From: Lycocorax pyrrhopterus obiensis
Lineage: Eukaryota; Chordata; Aves; Passeriformes; Paradisaeidae
NCBI GenBank assembly: GCA_014706295.1
Contig: JACSVZ010000007.1
Span: forward strand, 55,504,975-55,568,974
Direction of reading: 5' to 3'
DNA: 64,000 nucleotides
Shown here: in pieces, positions 36,401 to 50,200 of the stretch
Position numbering within the stretch: position 1 is the stretch's first letter
Layout of the letters: each line of letters starts with the position of its first letter
Notes under the pieces: generated by a model
What the model was told of the DNA's origin: nothing
Seen by the model: only the letters and a program-made list of their open reading frames with translations
Databases searched by the model: none
Position numbers and translations under genes: made by a program

Positions 36401-39400
36401 TGTAAGCCCTGAGCAGAGCCCAGGCTGGGAAACTGTCTCACCAAGCTGCACCAAGTCATTTGACTCAATCCTTGCCAATGTGGATTCTGGCTCATGGAAA
36501 AGTACCTGTGTGAAGAGCTGTTCCTTTTTATCAAACACACCATCAGGTCTCCCTAAAAATAAGCCTGGGGCTCTGACACTGAAGGGGACAGAGAAGGGGG
36601 CAGAAGGATGGGTGATAGGCTCAGTACCCAGAATTCACACTGGGCCTTTGTGATATCTCATGGGCAAAGCTGGGCTCAGAAATTTTTTTCTGGGCAATGC
36701 AAGGTGTTGAATGTGGCAGTGCCGCTGACAGCTGAGGTGATTTTCTTCTTCATGATCTTTACCATCAGGCTGGCAGTTCCCCACGTCACACTTTAGGTGC
36801 CAGACCAAACACCTGTGAACAATTACATACAATTCAGCCTGAACTCCAATCACTACTCCAGTCTGACATCCTGGCTTCCTACAATGACTCAGGTACAACA
36901 TCCTCCCTGATTTTCCCTCTCATATTCTTTCAAAGTTTTATTTGTCTCTGATATGAGGCATTGTCTCTGCCCCACAAGTGTCCGCGTTGGCTGGTGACTT
37001 GATATCATCTCTACTTGTAAATTTCAGAGCCCAAAATTCTCTAGATAGAGAAGTGCTCTCTGAAAACAGATATTACTCCATAGGAGACCTTTGCATGTTT
37101 TGAGTTTCCCTTTTCACCCTCACATTTCCTCAGTCTCTCACGTACAGCTGAGAGGCTCTGCTGCTTTTCCATGGAAGCCTGGACATGCTCCAAACAGGGA
37201 GAGTTTTTCTGCCCATATGTCTTTAAAGGCAGAGAGCAATAAAAATGTCAAGTTACCAAAGAAAGCCGATTCCATTTATCAACATATTTTCTGCAGCAGA
37301 AGGGTGATGACTCTCAACAACCTGGAACTGAGGCTCAAGAACTCCATTCACAGAAGTGTGTCCACAGATTAAAAGCCTATTTGAAAATTTAATGAGAACA
37401 CACCCAAAAACTTTGATGACCAGTAATGTTTATTGTCTCATTTAAAACTCAAGGTGACATCAAACACTTTTAAATTCATTAGACACTCTCTTACAAAACA
37501 GATGTTATTTGAAAGACAAATGACTGCCTGGAATACAGAAGATATATTTATTTGTGAGGAGACATAATTTCAACCTGGAAATCACTTCATCACACGGTTT
37601 AGCATTTTTTTATTCACCTTCAATTCCATAGCTAAATGCTTGTGGCTACGCAGAGAGATCTGCTGAATAAAATACTCAGTACTTAAAGTATACTGGAATT
37701 CCCTCTTCCCAGAGATCAGCTGCTGCAGTTGGTTAATGAGAAACTGCAAATGGGGAGTGAACACGTCTCCTTTCCCATGTTCTGGCACTGCACACAAGAC
37801 TCTCTCCTTCCTTCCCCCGAGGTTAGTGTGGAAGAAACAACATCATAATTCAAAACAGGTGCAAACAGTGGTTTAGCAAATTCCTTCCATTTTCAGCTCT
37901 TGACAATTGGCCGAGTTTCATATGTGCTTAAACTCTCAAATTGTAGGCTTATCAGATACTGACACTGGTTGTATTTATATACCTGAATACTCAAGAACAT
38001 CTGCTGTACTGAAATTCATCATTCAAAAGACTTAATTAAAATAATGCTGAATTGGAGACTCAGCATGCATTACCAAAGTGCGTATTTGTTTTGCTACAAT
38101 CAATTAAGAATGTATTCATGAAAACAACTCCTGCAACAAAATCTGTATGTTTAATCCTTATGCTAATCTCCTCAGAATTTGTTGTACTGTTTCAGAGGCA
38201 GTCAATTGAAGACTTTATTTTCTTTAATAAATCTGCATAACATGTTTTCATTAACTGAACAAGAGATAAATCAGAATTGATGTCTAGTATAAACAGAGAG
38301 GAAATCTAGATTGAGGCATCTTGGTAATAAATAGTAACCTATACTTTGAGCTGGCTAAGCATCTTTCCAGTTAGGATATTAGTGAGTATTAAAAAATGCT
38401 CATTAAAACCTAAGTATTAAAAGATGCTTTTCCATCCAAGCACACATTGTCTCTGTTATTTACCATTCTTCCATTGATTTAAGAGATTAAGAAATCTAAG
38501 CACAATCAATAACCTACTCACACATAATCTGATTTGTCTCCATCACCAATGGGGTGTCATTTATAATGTTATAGCCTACCACAGCCACTTGCATTACATG
38601 CTGTGCTTGAATTGGAATGGCAACTGTGCATGGCATTTAGAAGTTGATCGTTACCTTTTCAGTTCTCTAATGAGAAAACGTGTGCATGTTTGCCTTCTTG
38701 AAATAATCCAACATTTGGAAACCAGCATTTGGAGCTACCATTTGGAGATGAAAATGTTCGGTTTTCTCAGAAAGAAATGCTCAGGGGTAGGTTGTGATGC
38801 AGCGGAGAGGTTTAAGAGAAAAAGGGAAAGATTGGTGGTGTGCGTGGAGGGAGGAAGTGGAAAGTGATTGGGATTTTTAATAAGGAAAGGATTAAATGAG
38901 AAATTCCCAAAACACAGGCAAAGCGTGTATCTCAGTGTCTGCCCCCTTGTCTATGCTATCAGTGTTTTGGAGATTAAAGCCTCGCTCAGGACAGAGAGCA
39001 AAGCTTGTATCTAATAATGATCAATGATGCAGACATTTTCTTCCTGCCTGTGAGATGTCACTGAACGAGAATCAAAGAGAACAAGCTCTCTAGAACTGAC
39101 CCTCAAACAAGATAAAATTTCTACCCTCCTTCATGGGATCTTTATGAGTTTTGGCAGGCCGTTTCTGCCAGGAGGATGCCCAGCAGCATAAGCTAAACCT
39201 GGGCTTATTGACACTCAGCTCTCTGGGAAGGCCAGAGCCACGTGTGCACACATCCAGATGTGAGGATGAGCAGGAGGAAGAGGTGCAAGAGCTTTGTATG
39301 CACTGAGAAATACCTGGGACAACCCCTGGCAGCAAGAAGGAGGAGCAGGAGGATTTGCAGCTTGCCAGTGTGGAAGGTATCTCTCATTTTAACAGCTGTC

Positions 39401-40975
39401 TTTACAGGTCTGCCTTGGATGGGGGTCATGTCCGAGGTTTGCATTCACAGCAGCAGATCTGCCTCACATAACAGAATCACCCTCAGTGGGAAGTGTCTGA
39501 GAACCACTGGGAAGATGTAAATAGGAATGACAAAGTTTAATTGCTAGCATTGCAGGAAAGAACTAATGGCTGGCTCTCAGCAGTGGAAATTAATGAACAA
39601 CTCATAAAAGACTGCACTTGCCAGTAAGGAACCATTGCCTGCATGGCTTCCGTGGGATGCCCACTCCTGTCAGCAAAGCCATCCAATGAAGAATTTAGAA
39701 GGCCAGAAAATGGCCCTCACCTTTGGGACCCAGGGGGCTGACTGGATGTGGTTCAAGGACTGTATCACTTCATTCCTCCCCTCCATAAATCTTCGGTTCA
39801 GGGCCAGCGACTTGAAGGCAAAATTTTGCCCCTTAGCAAATAAAATTTGATTTATTTTCCTTCCTTTCCACAATTTTGCACCCAAACTGAAGAAATCCTT
39901 TCCTGCTGTGACTGTAGGAAGGCTGATATATTGCAGGCTGCTTTGTGAGGATTTACTGTGTGCAGGAAGGTGAGTACTGGCACCCCTGAGTGCAGAGGAT
40001 GGCTTTCCCAGCAAGGGGAGGAGGAAAGATCATGAGTGGGCAGATTAAGGAAGAAGAAAGTGCTAAATGAAAAGAGGTCTGAGCTGTGAGTTTCTGGCTG
40101 TACCCCATGTTTTGGAGGCTAAGTCAAGAGACCTACTGGCAATTTTTTGCTTTATTTAAGTTGACAAAAATTTGGCCAATTCTGTGTATCCTACAAAAAT
40201 CCAAAAGGTTTATTTTCCAAGGGGAAGGTCTAAATAGCAGCTACTAATTCTGAGCTGGGCTCTACTGCCCTGAATGTTACAGAGCAAAGTGCTTAATCCC
40301 TCTCCACTCATTAAAAGTTTCTAAGTACTGCTGAGCTCGATTCTGAAAGGGAAAGAGCCAGAAGGGCCACCTCTGAGAAAGCTTTTCCTGGACAGTTCTG
40401 TCCAGGCAAAATGCATTGGAGAGTACTCAGGCTTTCCTGGGAGGTGGGGTAGGTTTCTAGGATTGGGTGTGGAAATGCACCTTTTTGTGGTAAAGCCCCT
40501 CTTGGCTGTCCTGGTGGGATGACAGAGCTGACAGACAAGGTCAAGCAGCAGGGCCCGGGTTTGGGCTTAGCTGTGGGTAAGAAACACCACTGAGAATGCA
40601 GCAAAATCTGTCATGTTAAATGAACAATTCTGTTTAGGAAGAGCTTTCCTAGCTGGTTAGAATAGCATTTGCAGATTCCACTTTAATACAGGTGAAATCA
40701 GTAGGCATTGAAAAATGAAGCAATTTTTTTTCACCTTTGACAATATTATAAAAACGATTATACAAAGAAAGTGTCTCCGTAACTTCCCAGTGGTTATGGT
40801 TGGACCTTGGTATTTTCTACGGTCTTGACAGCATATGATTTATGTCAGTTCTAACAAAGAAAGCATTTTCTTCAAGTTCTCTTATTCCTTTTACTATATT
40901 ATTTTAATTCCAGGTTAATGACTGTAGGTATGTAGTATTTGCCAATCAGACCAGGAATTTATTAATTATTTCCAG
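33410..40975. other. Mostly unique DNA, no gene recognised
   Basis: Open frames up to 114 codons show no domain. The 36300-36900 stretch has overlapping open frames on both strands without splice pairs. AT-rich blocks near 35560-36010 and 37980-38580 are listed separately or among the findings. I recognise no repeat family in this 7.5 kb, which is unusually clean. Confidence 0.45.
35560..36010. promoter_or_regulatory. Candidate AT-rich regulatory block
   Basis: Dense ATTA/TAAT cores (attaattcttta, aataattaaactt, aaattaattgca), with TGTAAA- and CAAT-type motifs and no repeat. The pattern is that of homeodomain-rich non-coding elements in gene deserts, but only cross-species alignment could show constraint. 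Confidence 0.25.
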
Positions 40976-41092
40976 TAGCCAACCGTGAGGAGATGAAGAT
41001 CCTAAATGCTGAGAAAAAGGAGAACATGACAATTATTGCTGGATCTGCATCACAGACACCATCCTGTTCTGAAGCAACACATCCAGTAACTG
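40976..41092 (+). CDS. Candidate internal exon, plus strand
   Basis: A good acceptor (ggaatttattaattatttccag) and donor (AACTG|GTAATA) frame 117 bases, open as two bases, 38 codons, one base. The translation starts ANREEMKILNAEKKENMTII, hydrophilic and helix-prone, with one potential N-glycosylation site (NMT). Downstream the same frame stays open to 41367 but becomes lysine-run simple sequence. No family is recognised, and no partner exon on this strand is identified. Confidence 0.22.
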
Positions 41093-44000
41093 GTAATATC
41101 ATGCATGTTAGTAGTTATTTACAGTCTAGTCAGTCAATACTTCACCTGAAGTTCCTTCACATTGAATTTCACAGGCAAAGCTGTCCACATGAAATGCTGT
41201 TTGTGTATGCTGCAGATTTATGTACCTTTCACTTCCCTGCTCTTTTATTAACCAGGAGGTACAAAGACTTAAAAAAAAAGAAGTTGAGAATAAAATCAAT
41301 GGAAACAGATCTTGTTTCAAACTGGCCAATTATAATTGCTCTGGCAAGAAAATGGCTGGATAAATGAGAACATGTTCCAAGCTACTAAAGTGACAAGACA
41401 TATTTTTCCTGGGGACAAATGTTTATTCTAGTTGATCTGTTACTTTCAACTCCGATTCTTGATTGGAGCTCATGATAACTCATGTTGGGATAAAACAAGC
41501 AGCCTCAAGTTAATAATTTTTCTTTCTACTAATCTTTCTATTTCAAAAAATACCAGACACTTGGCATTTTCCGTCACAACTTGCAGTATCAGATTGGAAA
41601 AGGATTAAGTCTGTACAGTGATACTATGAAAACACAGTAAAGACATCCTGGAACAGAAATTAAATAAAAATGTCTTGGGAAATATAAAAATAGATTTCAG
41701 CAAGATAAACAATAATAGTATTTTGGAGAACAAGTGGTTTCCTGAGTAAAGCATTAACCTTTCACCTTCAGGATATCAATAAACAGTGGGATCCTATGAC
41801 AAGGATTGATTTAAACATCTTGGCTTCCTCCCTTTCTAGCCCAAATGGTTGCTGCGTTGCAGATCCCTGAAACAAGAGAGCTCCTCAAAAGTAGTGCCCT
41901 GGAGATACATCACTCCTTCTGGCAAAAAACCACCGGGTGTTTCAGAGCAGGGTTGAAGGTGAATCATGTTATTACTGGCTTTAATTAGCACTTCCACAAG
42001 CTGCAGAGTTCTTTACCTGCAGCTGGATTGCACTTAGAAAGGTGTGAAAGCCCTATTGCCTTTGTAAACATCAAAGAGATTAATTTCTAATCTGATCTTT
42101 TTAACCAAGCCCTCCTGCTGATCAGAGAAAGTGAGGGCAAACATCTCTGAAGAAAAAAAATGACGTGACTCTGGAATATGAGATTTATTATTTATTATTC
42201 TAGATTGATATGTATTTATTATTTAGTTTGTTAGTTCTCTGGGACTTATGTCTATCCTCTTGCACCTAGCTCTCAGTTGGTGCTATATAAATAAGTCATT
42301 ATTGTTAATATTTCATAAGGGTAGCTGAAAGATCACTGTGAGGAATGATCAATGAGACTTCTTGATTCTTGATTCTGCTTTGGCTTCCACCACTTTTACA
42401 CCACTGGAATTCCATCTGCTTCTTTGGGAGTGCTCCTGTCTTGCAGCAGAGAAGCAAGGTGAAAATCAAGACATTTCTGTCTAAATGGTCTGGGGAGCAA
42501 TTATTAAATATAGGTTTTGTAAACTCCTGTGCATGCTGTATGATACGAAAATATAACTGACTAAGGCATCAATTCACTGCAAATCAAAATGGAAGTAATT
42601 GCTTTGTTGTCATCAGGGCAAAGGCTGGTTTACACCAGGTGAAAATCTTTCTAGAGGTTGTTGATTGATTCACTTCTATAAAAATTACCTCCTGGGATGC
42701 TCCTTTACTAAGATGCTTTGTGCAGTCTGTTGTGTAACCAGAACAGAACAGGCTGGCTGGCCAGTGAAATGAGCACCAGAAGCCTTCGTTGTTCAAGACC
42801 TGGGTGGGATGGGCAGTCTTAGGGTCTGAGCCATCTAGGGGTTCCCCTGGTGTTTGCAGAGCCCTGGTGCTGCTGGCTGGCTGACACGTGCACTCATTTG
42901 GGAAAGCAATGGGGAATTTTAAAAGGGGTTCTCAACTCAAGCAAGCCTCTGTGACTTACAGCAGCATGGCAGAGCCATTTAGAGATGAAGCTCAGCTAAA
43001 TCCAACACCTTTTTACCTGTTTTCCCTGCCACATCCTCCCATCTACCCTTAACCCTCCAGCATCCTATCCAAGTAGTGAGTCCTTTTGCCTAGACAGAAG
43101 ATGCACTGTGGCCCAATTTATCCTTTCACTGGTGACAGTCAGACTGTACGAGGGGATTAATTATCGGGAACAAAAAGCCACTATGTCTCCAAACATGGCT
43201 CTCTGTCAACATCATTTTATGTATGAATTGAAGGGAGTCTCTGGATTTTCCTATAAGACGAAGAGCAGGAGGCATCGAAGGTGTTGTTTGGGTCCCAGCT
43301 GAGCAGCACATGACAAATGAAAGGCTGTACTGTGTCCTAATCCTTTTGTGCCTTAGTGCCTTTGAGCCTCATCTGCTTTTTATTCCGAACAAAGCCCATA
43401 TTTCTCATTTGTCTCCTCTATTTCAGGAGACATGCTCAGGGCCTTTCCGACTTGTAGCTTAGCCAGAGAGACTGGAGAGTTTCCCTGAAGACAAGATCCT
43501 CTCTGCTTTCTTTCACTGCCCTCAGTTTGGTGTGTATCTAATTAGAGATGGAGAAATTGTAAAAGCATCTAACACAATATGGGCAAAGGCCAAAACCACA
43601 GATAGCAGCAGAAGCCTTTCTGAATTATTTGTCTCAAGATGAATTCTGAAAAGCAAATATTCCTGGCCTTTGTGGTCCAATGGGACCCTTCTTGGACAGT
43701 TTTTGGAGGCTTTTCATCAAGACCGTTTTGAACACTGAGTGTAAGGTGACAAAGTGGGAGCAAAGAGAAGGACAGCAGATCTGGCTCCTGGTAGGTCTGC
43801 TTCCTCTGGCTGAAGACATTTTGATCAAGCTTTCATTATGTCTCTCACCTTGAGGAGTATTTGTTATCAAACAAAGGAGCATTTTTCATCTACTTTCATT
43901 ATCTCGTTTGGGAAGTTGTCTCTCTTGCACCAGTCCTTGTTCTTCTGGGCTTTTTTGAACACCGTGTAGACAAGGGGAACATGAAGCTGCCAGTTGTTTG

Positions 44001-44839
44001 GTAGAGTCCTTTGCACTCAGAGGAGAAAACAAACTTTTGGGAGCTTAATTCTCTGAGCTGTTCACCCAGTTTGGCTGCAGCAATTCCCCAGAGCTAGCAA
44101 AAAATTTATTTTCCTTTTCCTACCCACTTTGTCTCTTTTGTAGATACACTGAGCCTGGGAATCCTCTGGGATTTTTTTTTCTACGCACACACACAAAATG
44201 CACCAGTCACCAAATATCACTCCCAGCTGAGTTAACAAGGATTTAAACTAGCAAGAGTCTCTGTGTCTATAGAAAATACATTTTTTCTTTCTTCTTTGCT
44301 CTTCCCTGTTTTTTGTTGTTTTTTTTTTTTCACTTTCCCCCTCTCGAGTTTCCAACAATCCTTGCACTTGATTGAAATTCCCAGGACTGAAACCCAGACC
44401 TTAATGAATTAAACAGGAGGAATTTCCAGCTCATTCTTTGATGCAGAAGATTTCATACATAAGACTAATTGGCCAAAGAAAGAATGCAGTGCACACGTTT
44501 TTTGTGCCTGGTTGTGCTCGGGACATACCCTGTCATCATTCCTTTGACTGGAAAGCACTAAGAGTTTTGCACAGATGTGAGTGTCTGTTTAAAGGGTAAA
44601 TACCAGCTTTTCGTTCATAAGCTATTGGATGTGAGAGAGGAAAGGATTATTTTAGGGGAAAAAAACGTGACCCATCCTGCTTTTGCTAGCCGGGCTATCA
44701 CATGCATTTTACACGATGAGGAGAGACCCTGCAAACAAGTAGGCCAAGGAGAGATGCCCTCTGTTTCCTCAATCCATAATAACACCATTCAAAAGTGAAC
44801 AATCTGTGATGGGTGTTTTTGCATTTAAAACTCACTTTC
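41093..44839. other. Unique DNA, no gene recognised
   Basis: Includes an AT-rich TTA-type stretch (42183-42235) and a possible ancient SINE/LINE tail (42236-42310, listed separately). T-runs occur near 44319-44330. No convincing coding sequence is present. Confidence 0.45.
42236..42310 (+). mobile_element. Possible ancient L2/MIR-like 3' tail
   Basis: The motif ggtgctatataaataagtcattattgttaat resembles the conserved 3' end of L2/MIR-type elements (gcgctatataaat followed by an ATT-rich tail). Only the terminal part is visible, so the assignment is tentative. Confidence 0.35.
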
Positions 44840-45110
44840 AGAGAGATCCATTATGTCGTATCAACCGCACGGCATTAAAGGGCGCACGCGAGCATTAAGC
44901 AGGTGTTTGCAGAGCGCCTCAGCAAGCGATGTGCTCCACGAGCCTTCATCTCCTTTGTCAGGGCTGACAGCTATGGCTGAGGGACAGGGCATGTCGTGCT
45001 GCCCAGAGCTCTGCTCCTTCGAGCTGCAGAAGCAGGCAGCATTAGAACGTGAAGCTGCGGAAGCAGTAGGATGCGGTGACTGATAACTCCGAGGAGGGCC
45101 CATATGGCAG
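44840..45110. promoter_or_regulatory. CpG-enriched candidate regulatory block
   Basis: Nine CpGs fall within about 90 bases (44855-44945), in a window where CpG is otherwise scarce, including gggcgcacgcgag flanked by two cattaa(a/g)-type motifs. An AT-rich block follows directly (45115-45350). The pairing of a CpG cluster with TAAT-type sites suggests an enhancer or weak promoter. Short open frames on both strands here reflect GC content. Confidence 0.3.
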
Positions 45111-47064
45111 GATGGCTGTACTTATAAATATTTCAAATGTCAATTCACAAGGCTACAATCATACCAAGCTGTTTGTGTTATTCTGAATAATTGCTAGCAA
45201 ACTATAACAAAATATTTGTCATACTAGAATAACACATATAAATTTAACTGCTATATGCACCAAGCTTTTCTCCAGATAATATATTTTATTAGGTTAATAA
45301 AAACAACAGAGGCAGCATGGTTGCAGGGAATTTGTAAATAATTACCTATGAAAAACCCTTCATGCATACCTTTCCTGCTGAAGAGATTGTAGAACTTCAT
45401 GTCTTTTCCCCAATGAGGACAGACTAGCATGACAGCAAGCCAAGATCAAGGTAATCAGGGCCTGCTAAGGCATTATTTAGTTTTATTTTCCTCCATTACC
45501 ATTTGCACATGTACTTATTTGATTTTACTGGCTGTCATCAGTTATTACTAATGCACAGCCACGCGGATGTAGTGACAGAATGCTGGGAATATGGTGCTTT
45601 CCACACTGCTGTCTTTGAAGCACTTTGGATGTTATGTGCAGCTCTAGCCCTGGGATGAGAAGAGCTGAACTGAGAGAGGCACAGTTCACAAACAGCAATT
45701 TCCAAAGCAGCACTGGAGGGGGTAAGCAGAATCAACTGGAGCTCCCCAAAAGGGCTTGCTGCTCTGTTGCTGATAATGGGCTTATTTCGTCCTCCCCAGT
45801 CATGATGCACTCATGGAAAGGTTAAGCAATTTGCGATTGATTTACATAATTTAATACCCCCTCCCCTCGGCTGGGAAATGAAAATAGAAGAGGATTTTTG
45901 GAGTCATATGACATTCATGGCATTTTGAAACAGGCTTTAAATGATTTTTACCTTTCAGTTGCTTATTATGACCTCTAAACTGCTGACACTTTTGTAAGAA
46001 TTTCTGTACTATTCCAGGAAAAGAAATGACAGAATTGCACATGGAGCCAGCAAAATTCAGACCCATTCATGTGATAATCCTTCCTGCGCAAGCCTGCGTA
46101 TAATCCTGGTAATTCTGGACAAAGAGGAAGGTATTTATGTCTTGTCAGGCTTCCAAGGCTATTTTCCTGTCTTCTGACAACCGAAGGGTCAAACAGTCAT
46201 TGACTTACAAATGTGGAACAATGTCTTATAGCAAGAAAAACTGGTGTTCCTCACTATGCTGAGGATAAAGAGGCTAAACTGTCCACAGCTCTGGATACGG
46301 TTTAATGTTTGTGCATGGCTTGCTGCATTTTGCATACTGAGTAAGGGACCTGCTCTTAGCGTGTCATCATCTTGATTCTCCTCAGTTGTGCTCACATGTC
46401 CCAGCTTGGCTTGCCCCTCTATTCGTGCATGAGCCTGAACCTTAGTTCAAGAGGGAAGCAGTGGCACCATGCAAAACCACAGCTTCCCTCCATTCAAAAC
46501 CTTAAAACACAGTCAGCAGACCCGTCAGGTAGCTTCATACAGGAGAACTGCAGATCCATGTGAGGTCAAAGACATACTCTCTGTAGGAAAAGTTTGTGCA
46601 GAGCAGGAACAAAACAGCAGAGCAACTGCAGCCTCATGCAAGGTGGAAGTGCCATCCTGAGGAAAAGGGATCTGGTGCCAGACATAGCAGAGTGGAGAGG
46701 AGCCTGGTTTGCCGTGCTTAACAAGGGGCAGTGCAGAAGAAATCCCAGCCTGCTAATTCTTTTAGTTATTCAGGGCTCCTTTGTGCAATGTTTGGAAGAG
46801 ACCAGAGGCTCTGCTAACAGAGTGTGCCGCTGCTCTTCCTGTGATGTACGTGAGAGTTCACAGAATGAACAGCATATGTTCGGCTTCACCAAGGTGCAGC
46901 AGAACAGCGTGCAGAGCATACAAAATATTTGAGAATTAACGTTTTGGGATGAACTTCTCAACCCTGACCCACGTCCTGAATGAAGGATAAAGACTGGAAG
47001 GAACCATCCCCTGTGAAATGTCTGGTAGATAATATGTTTTCAGTGGCAAGGACTGTGAAGCACA
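45111..47064. other. Unique DNA, no gene recognised
   Basis: Overlapping frames at 46372-46932 have no domain. 45115-45350 is very AT-rich and repeat-free. No gene is called. Confidence 0.45.
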
Positions 47065-47227
47065 CAACAGATTGTCTGACAAGATTGTGTAGTCTCCAGC
47101 ACTGGATATCTTTAAGGGTAGATGAGACAAACAGCTATCAGGAACGACTGAGGTGCAATTATCCCTGCCTTGAGGCAGAGGGATTCACTGGGTGAGTTTT
47201 ACCAGCTCTGTTCTCTGCATTTGTGAC
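47065..47227 (+). mobile_element. Old CR1 LINE 3' fragment, plus strand
   Basis: The sequence follows the 3' end of an old amniote CR1: tgtagtctccagcactggatatctttaaggg, then cagctatcaggaacgactgaggtgcaattatccctgccttgaggcagaggg, then a decayed final segment (ctgttctctgcatttgtga) where the tail would be. It is heavily diverged and 5'-truncated. The opposite orientation to the 20.9 kb remnant shows separate insertions. Confidence 0.6.
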
Positions 47228-50200
47228 AAGAATTTGCAGAACTGGGGTCCAAGCCCAGAGCTGTTTTTCCCCCTGTCAGCGGGAGCATCAGCCAGGATTT
47301 CAGTGCTATACAAAATACTGCCAGACTGCTCTCATCACTCCAATACCATGGCTAGCATGTGACTGCTCATCTCACCACCCTCCCACATCCTGGGTGACAC
47401 TGTGACAAGAGGAGAGAATATTAAACAGAAAATGCCGGTGGGGTATAGCCACTATGTAAATGTCACAAATACATTGAAGGTGACAATAACATGAAAAGGT
47501 TACACTGATTTAGCAACAAAAGATGGCTTCACAAGGTTGATTCAGCTCCAGCAACGAAAGCTGAATGATTGCCCACACAAGCACTATTAACAGCCATGAA
47601 TCTTCTCACTCTACTTCCTTTCCCTTTCACCAGGATTAGGGTTTCCATCTCTTGGGTAGTTAAAACCTCACATATCCACTTGGGAAGAATACCATTTAAT
47701 CATTGAAGATTGCTATGGTGAACTTTTTCTCTGAGTGTGAGAAGACCTTTCGGATGTGTTCAGCATACTGCACCATATTTCCTACCCTTTTCTCATTCAG
47801 ACACGGTGCAGGAAAAGAATTATTGTGCTGAATAATCCTTTCAAAGCAAACACAAGCTCTTTCTGAGGGATCTTTTTCTGGTCAAAAGTATTTGAAAACA
47901 TTCCCAGCCCTAAGGTAATTTTCTTTACCAGTCTACCAGCCACCATAAATGTCTATACTCTAAATCTGGGACTGAGAAGCCAGCAAGACCCAGGCAGAGC
48001 TGGAAGCACAAGGTACAGGTAAATGCAGAGATCCCTTAAAAGCCATGGTGGGACAGTGTGACAGGATTGCAGTCACTGCTGCTTGTGTTTGCTGAAGCGG
48101 TGCTGAACTCGAATCACTCAGATAGAGGAGACCTAGAGCCGCTCCACTGCCTCATTCTTGCAGGAGACCCTAAAACATCTATTGTTGCACTTGGAGGGAC
48201 TGATGTTCCGGCCCCACCAGGCAGTCTGTCCTTCACACTGAAGTCTGATCATGAAGGCCCTCATTGTCACTTTTCATTGACTTTGCTGGATTCTTTGGGT
48301 GACAACTGAAAGTTTTGATGTGGAAATGATTATTGCTGAAGGGGTGTTTACTTGAGCCTGAGATTGTGGGGACTGTAGAATGTTTTGACTCTATTAGAGG
48401 AAATAATGGGTCTACTGAAGCAGTTCAAGGGTAGCAACAAGCTTTTCTCACTGGTGGACTTTTTGATTGACATTGTGTGTGCAGATGCCAGATAATGTCA
48501 GACATCAGTTTCTCTTTAAATAGGGTGAGCAATTCAAAGCAGCTCCTCTAGCATACAATTTCAAGGGGTTGAAAAGTTCCTCCCAATAACAACCAACAGT
48601 GATATGCTTTACTGTAATAAACCATATGTTGTTTCTTCCAGGAGTCAATCATCCCTGCTCTCAAATTGAGAAACTTAAAATCTGCAGCCACTTACCTACT
48701 AAAGTGCAGTAAATGTACATTCTCAGAATCTAATATATTATTAATGCCATGAGAAAGATATCATAGTATATTTATAGAGATATACTGTACATTTTTGCTA
48801 GAACATATGGGAAAGAATACAGACAGCATGCAGATCCCTAATCAATACCGATGATCATTACAGCTTTATACAACAGACCAGCACTTACTGCCAATGAATT
48901 CCAGCTTTTAATCTGCGTTGCTGAAGTATTCATAAATCTGTTTCACCCCCTAAATGCAGTGAAAAACTGAAGTCACAACCTGCAAGACATCTGCGATTTA
49001 TTCTTTTGGGCTTCCAACAATGAGATCAGAGTCATTACAATCTAAGGCAAGGTGGGTGGCTAATAAATCTGTTGCTGATTTACACCTAGATCGTGGTGTT
49101 GCATTGCTAATTTGCAAAGAAAACAACATGTAAGTGTGTGCTTAATGGCATATTGTGGTTATAGATGGAATATTATCCTTCACAGGATTTAATGCTTGAT
49201 AGTATGTGTGTTGTTAAGGCTAAACCCTGTTCCACACTGCCAGAAGCCAGGTAGACCCAGAAGAGCCAGCTCAGATGACCAGACCACATGTGGGAAAGGA
49301 ATGTATGGGAAGCAGTAAACAAGAGATGGACTTATCTATAGGGATGTAGGCCCCAGTTCGTCTAGGAAAACAAGGTATGCCAATAGAGATAAGGATGTTT
49401 TTATCAGTGAGAAAGACTGGCAGGCAGTTCTTAGTTCTTAGAGAGAGGGAGGTGAAGAGCAAAAGAGACCCTATACCTGATAAGGAAGGGATCTGGCAGG
49501 TAATCTCATGAGGTAATAGTTATTTTAAGGAACTAATCAACAAAGAATGGCAAGTTTTCAGGAGTCACAGACATGCTTGCACCCCTGTGAAAACAACAGG
49601 CTAAGTAAAGTGAGTTCCTCTCCTTATCAGCCTCTGTCTTGAGTTAACCAAGATGGGATCTTAAACCTCCTTAGGGCTGGAGAAGCTGTAGACAGGTGAT
49701 CCCTGCCTGTAGTTTTAAAGCTGTGTGTATGTTTGGGTTGCACTGGAAGGCCTATTGCTGAGAATGGTTTTATGGAGTTCACCTGAAATAACTGTACCTT
49801 CCCTTAAAACCACCAGACCACCTGCACCACAGCTGTGTGAGTCTGGGCAGACAGAAGGACTGGGACCCCTGTCTTTCAGACTGAACAACTCCTCAGAGAG
49901 GAGCACCTAAGACAACAACATGATGAAGGCAGGTTTCCACGAGTCAAAAAGCCCAGAATGATGAAACCTCACAAAGATCTCTTGGGCCCATCAGAGTCTG
50001 GTCTTTAGAAAAGTGCAGTCAACTGCAAAAAAAAAAAAATGTTCACAGGCAAAATAATCCGAAATTATGTTAGTTCCAGATTATCAGATTTATCATCTAT
50101 GGTCTCATTTATGTCTGTTTGCAATATCTTGCTTCGTGCACACCAGTTTTGTGCCAGCAGAAAGGAGAGAAAAAGACTGCCTACATGTGCCAGTGTATAG

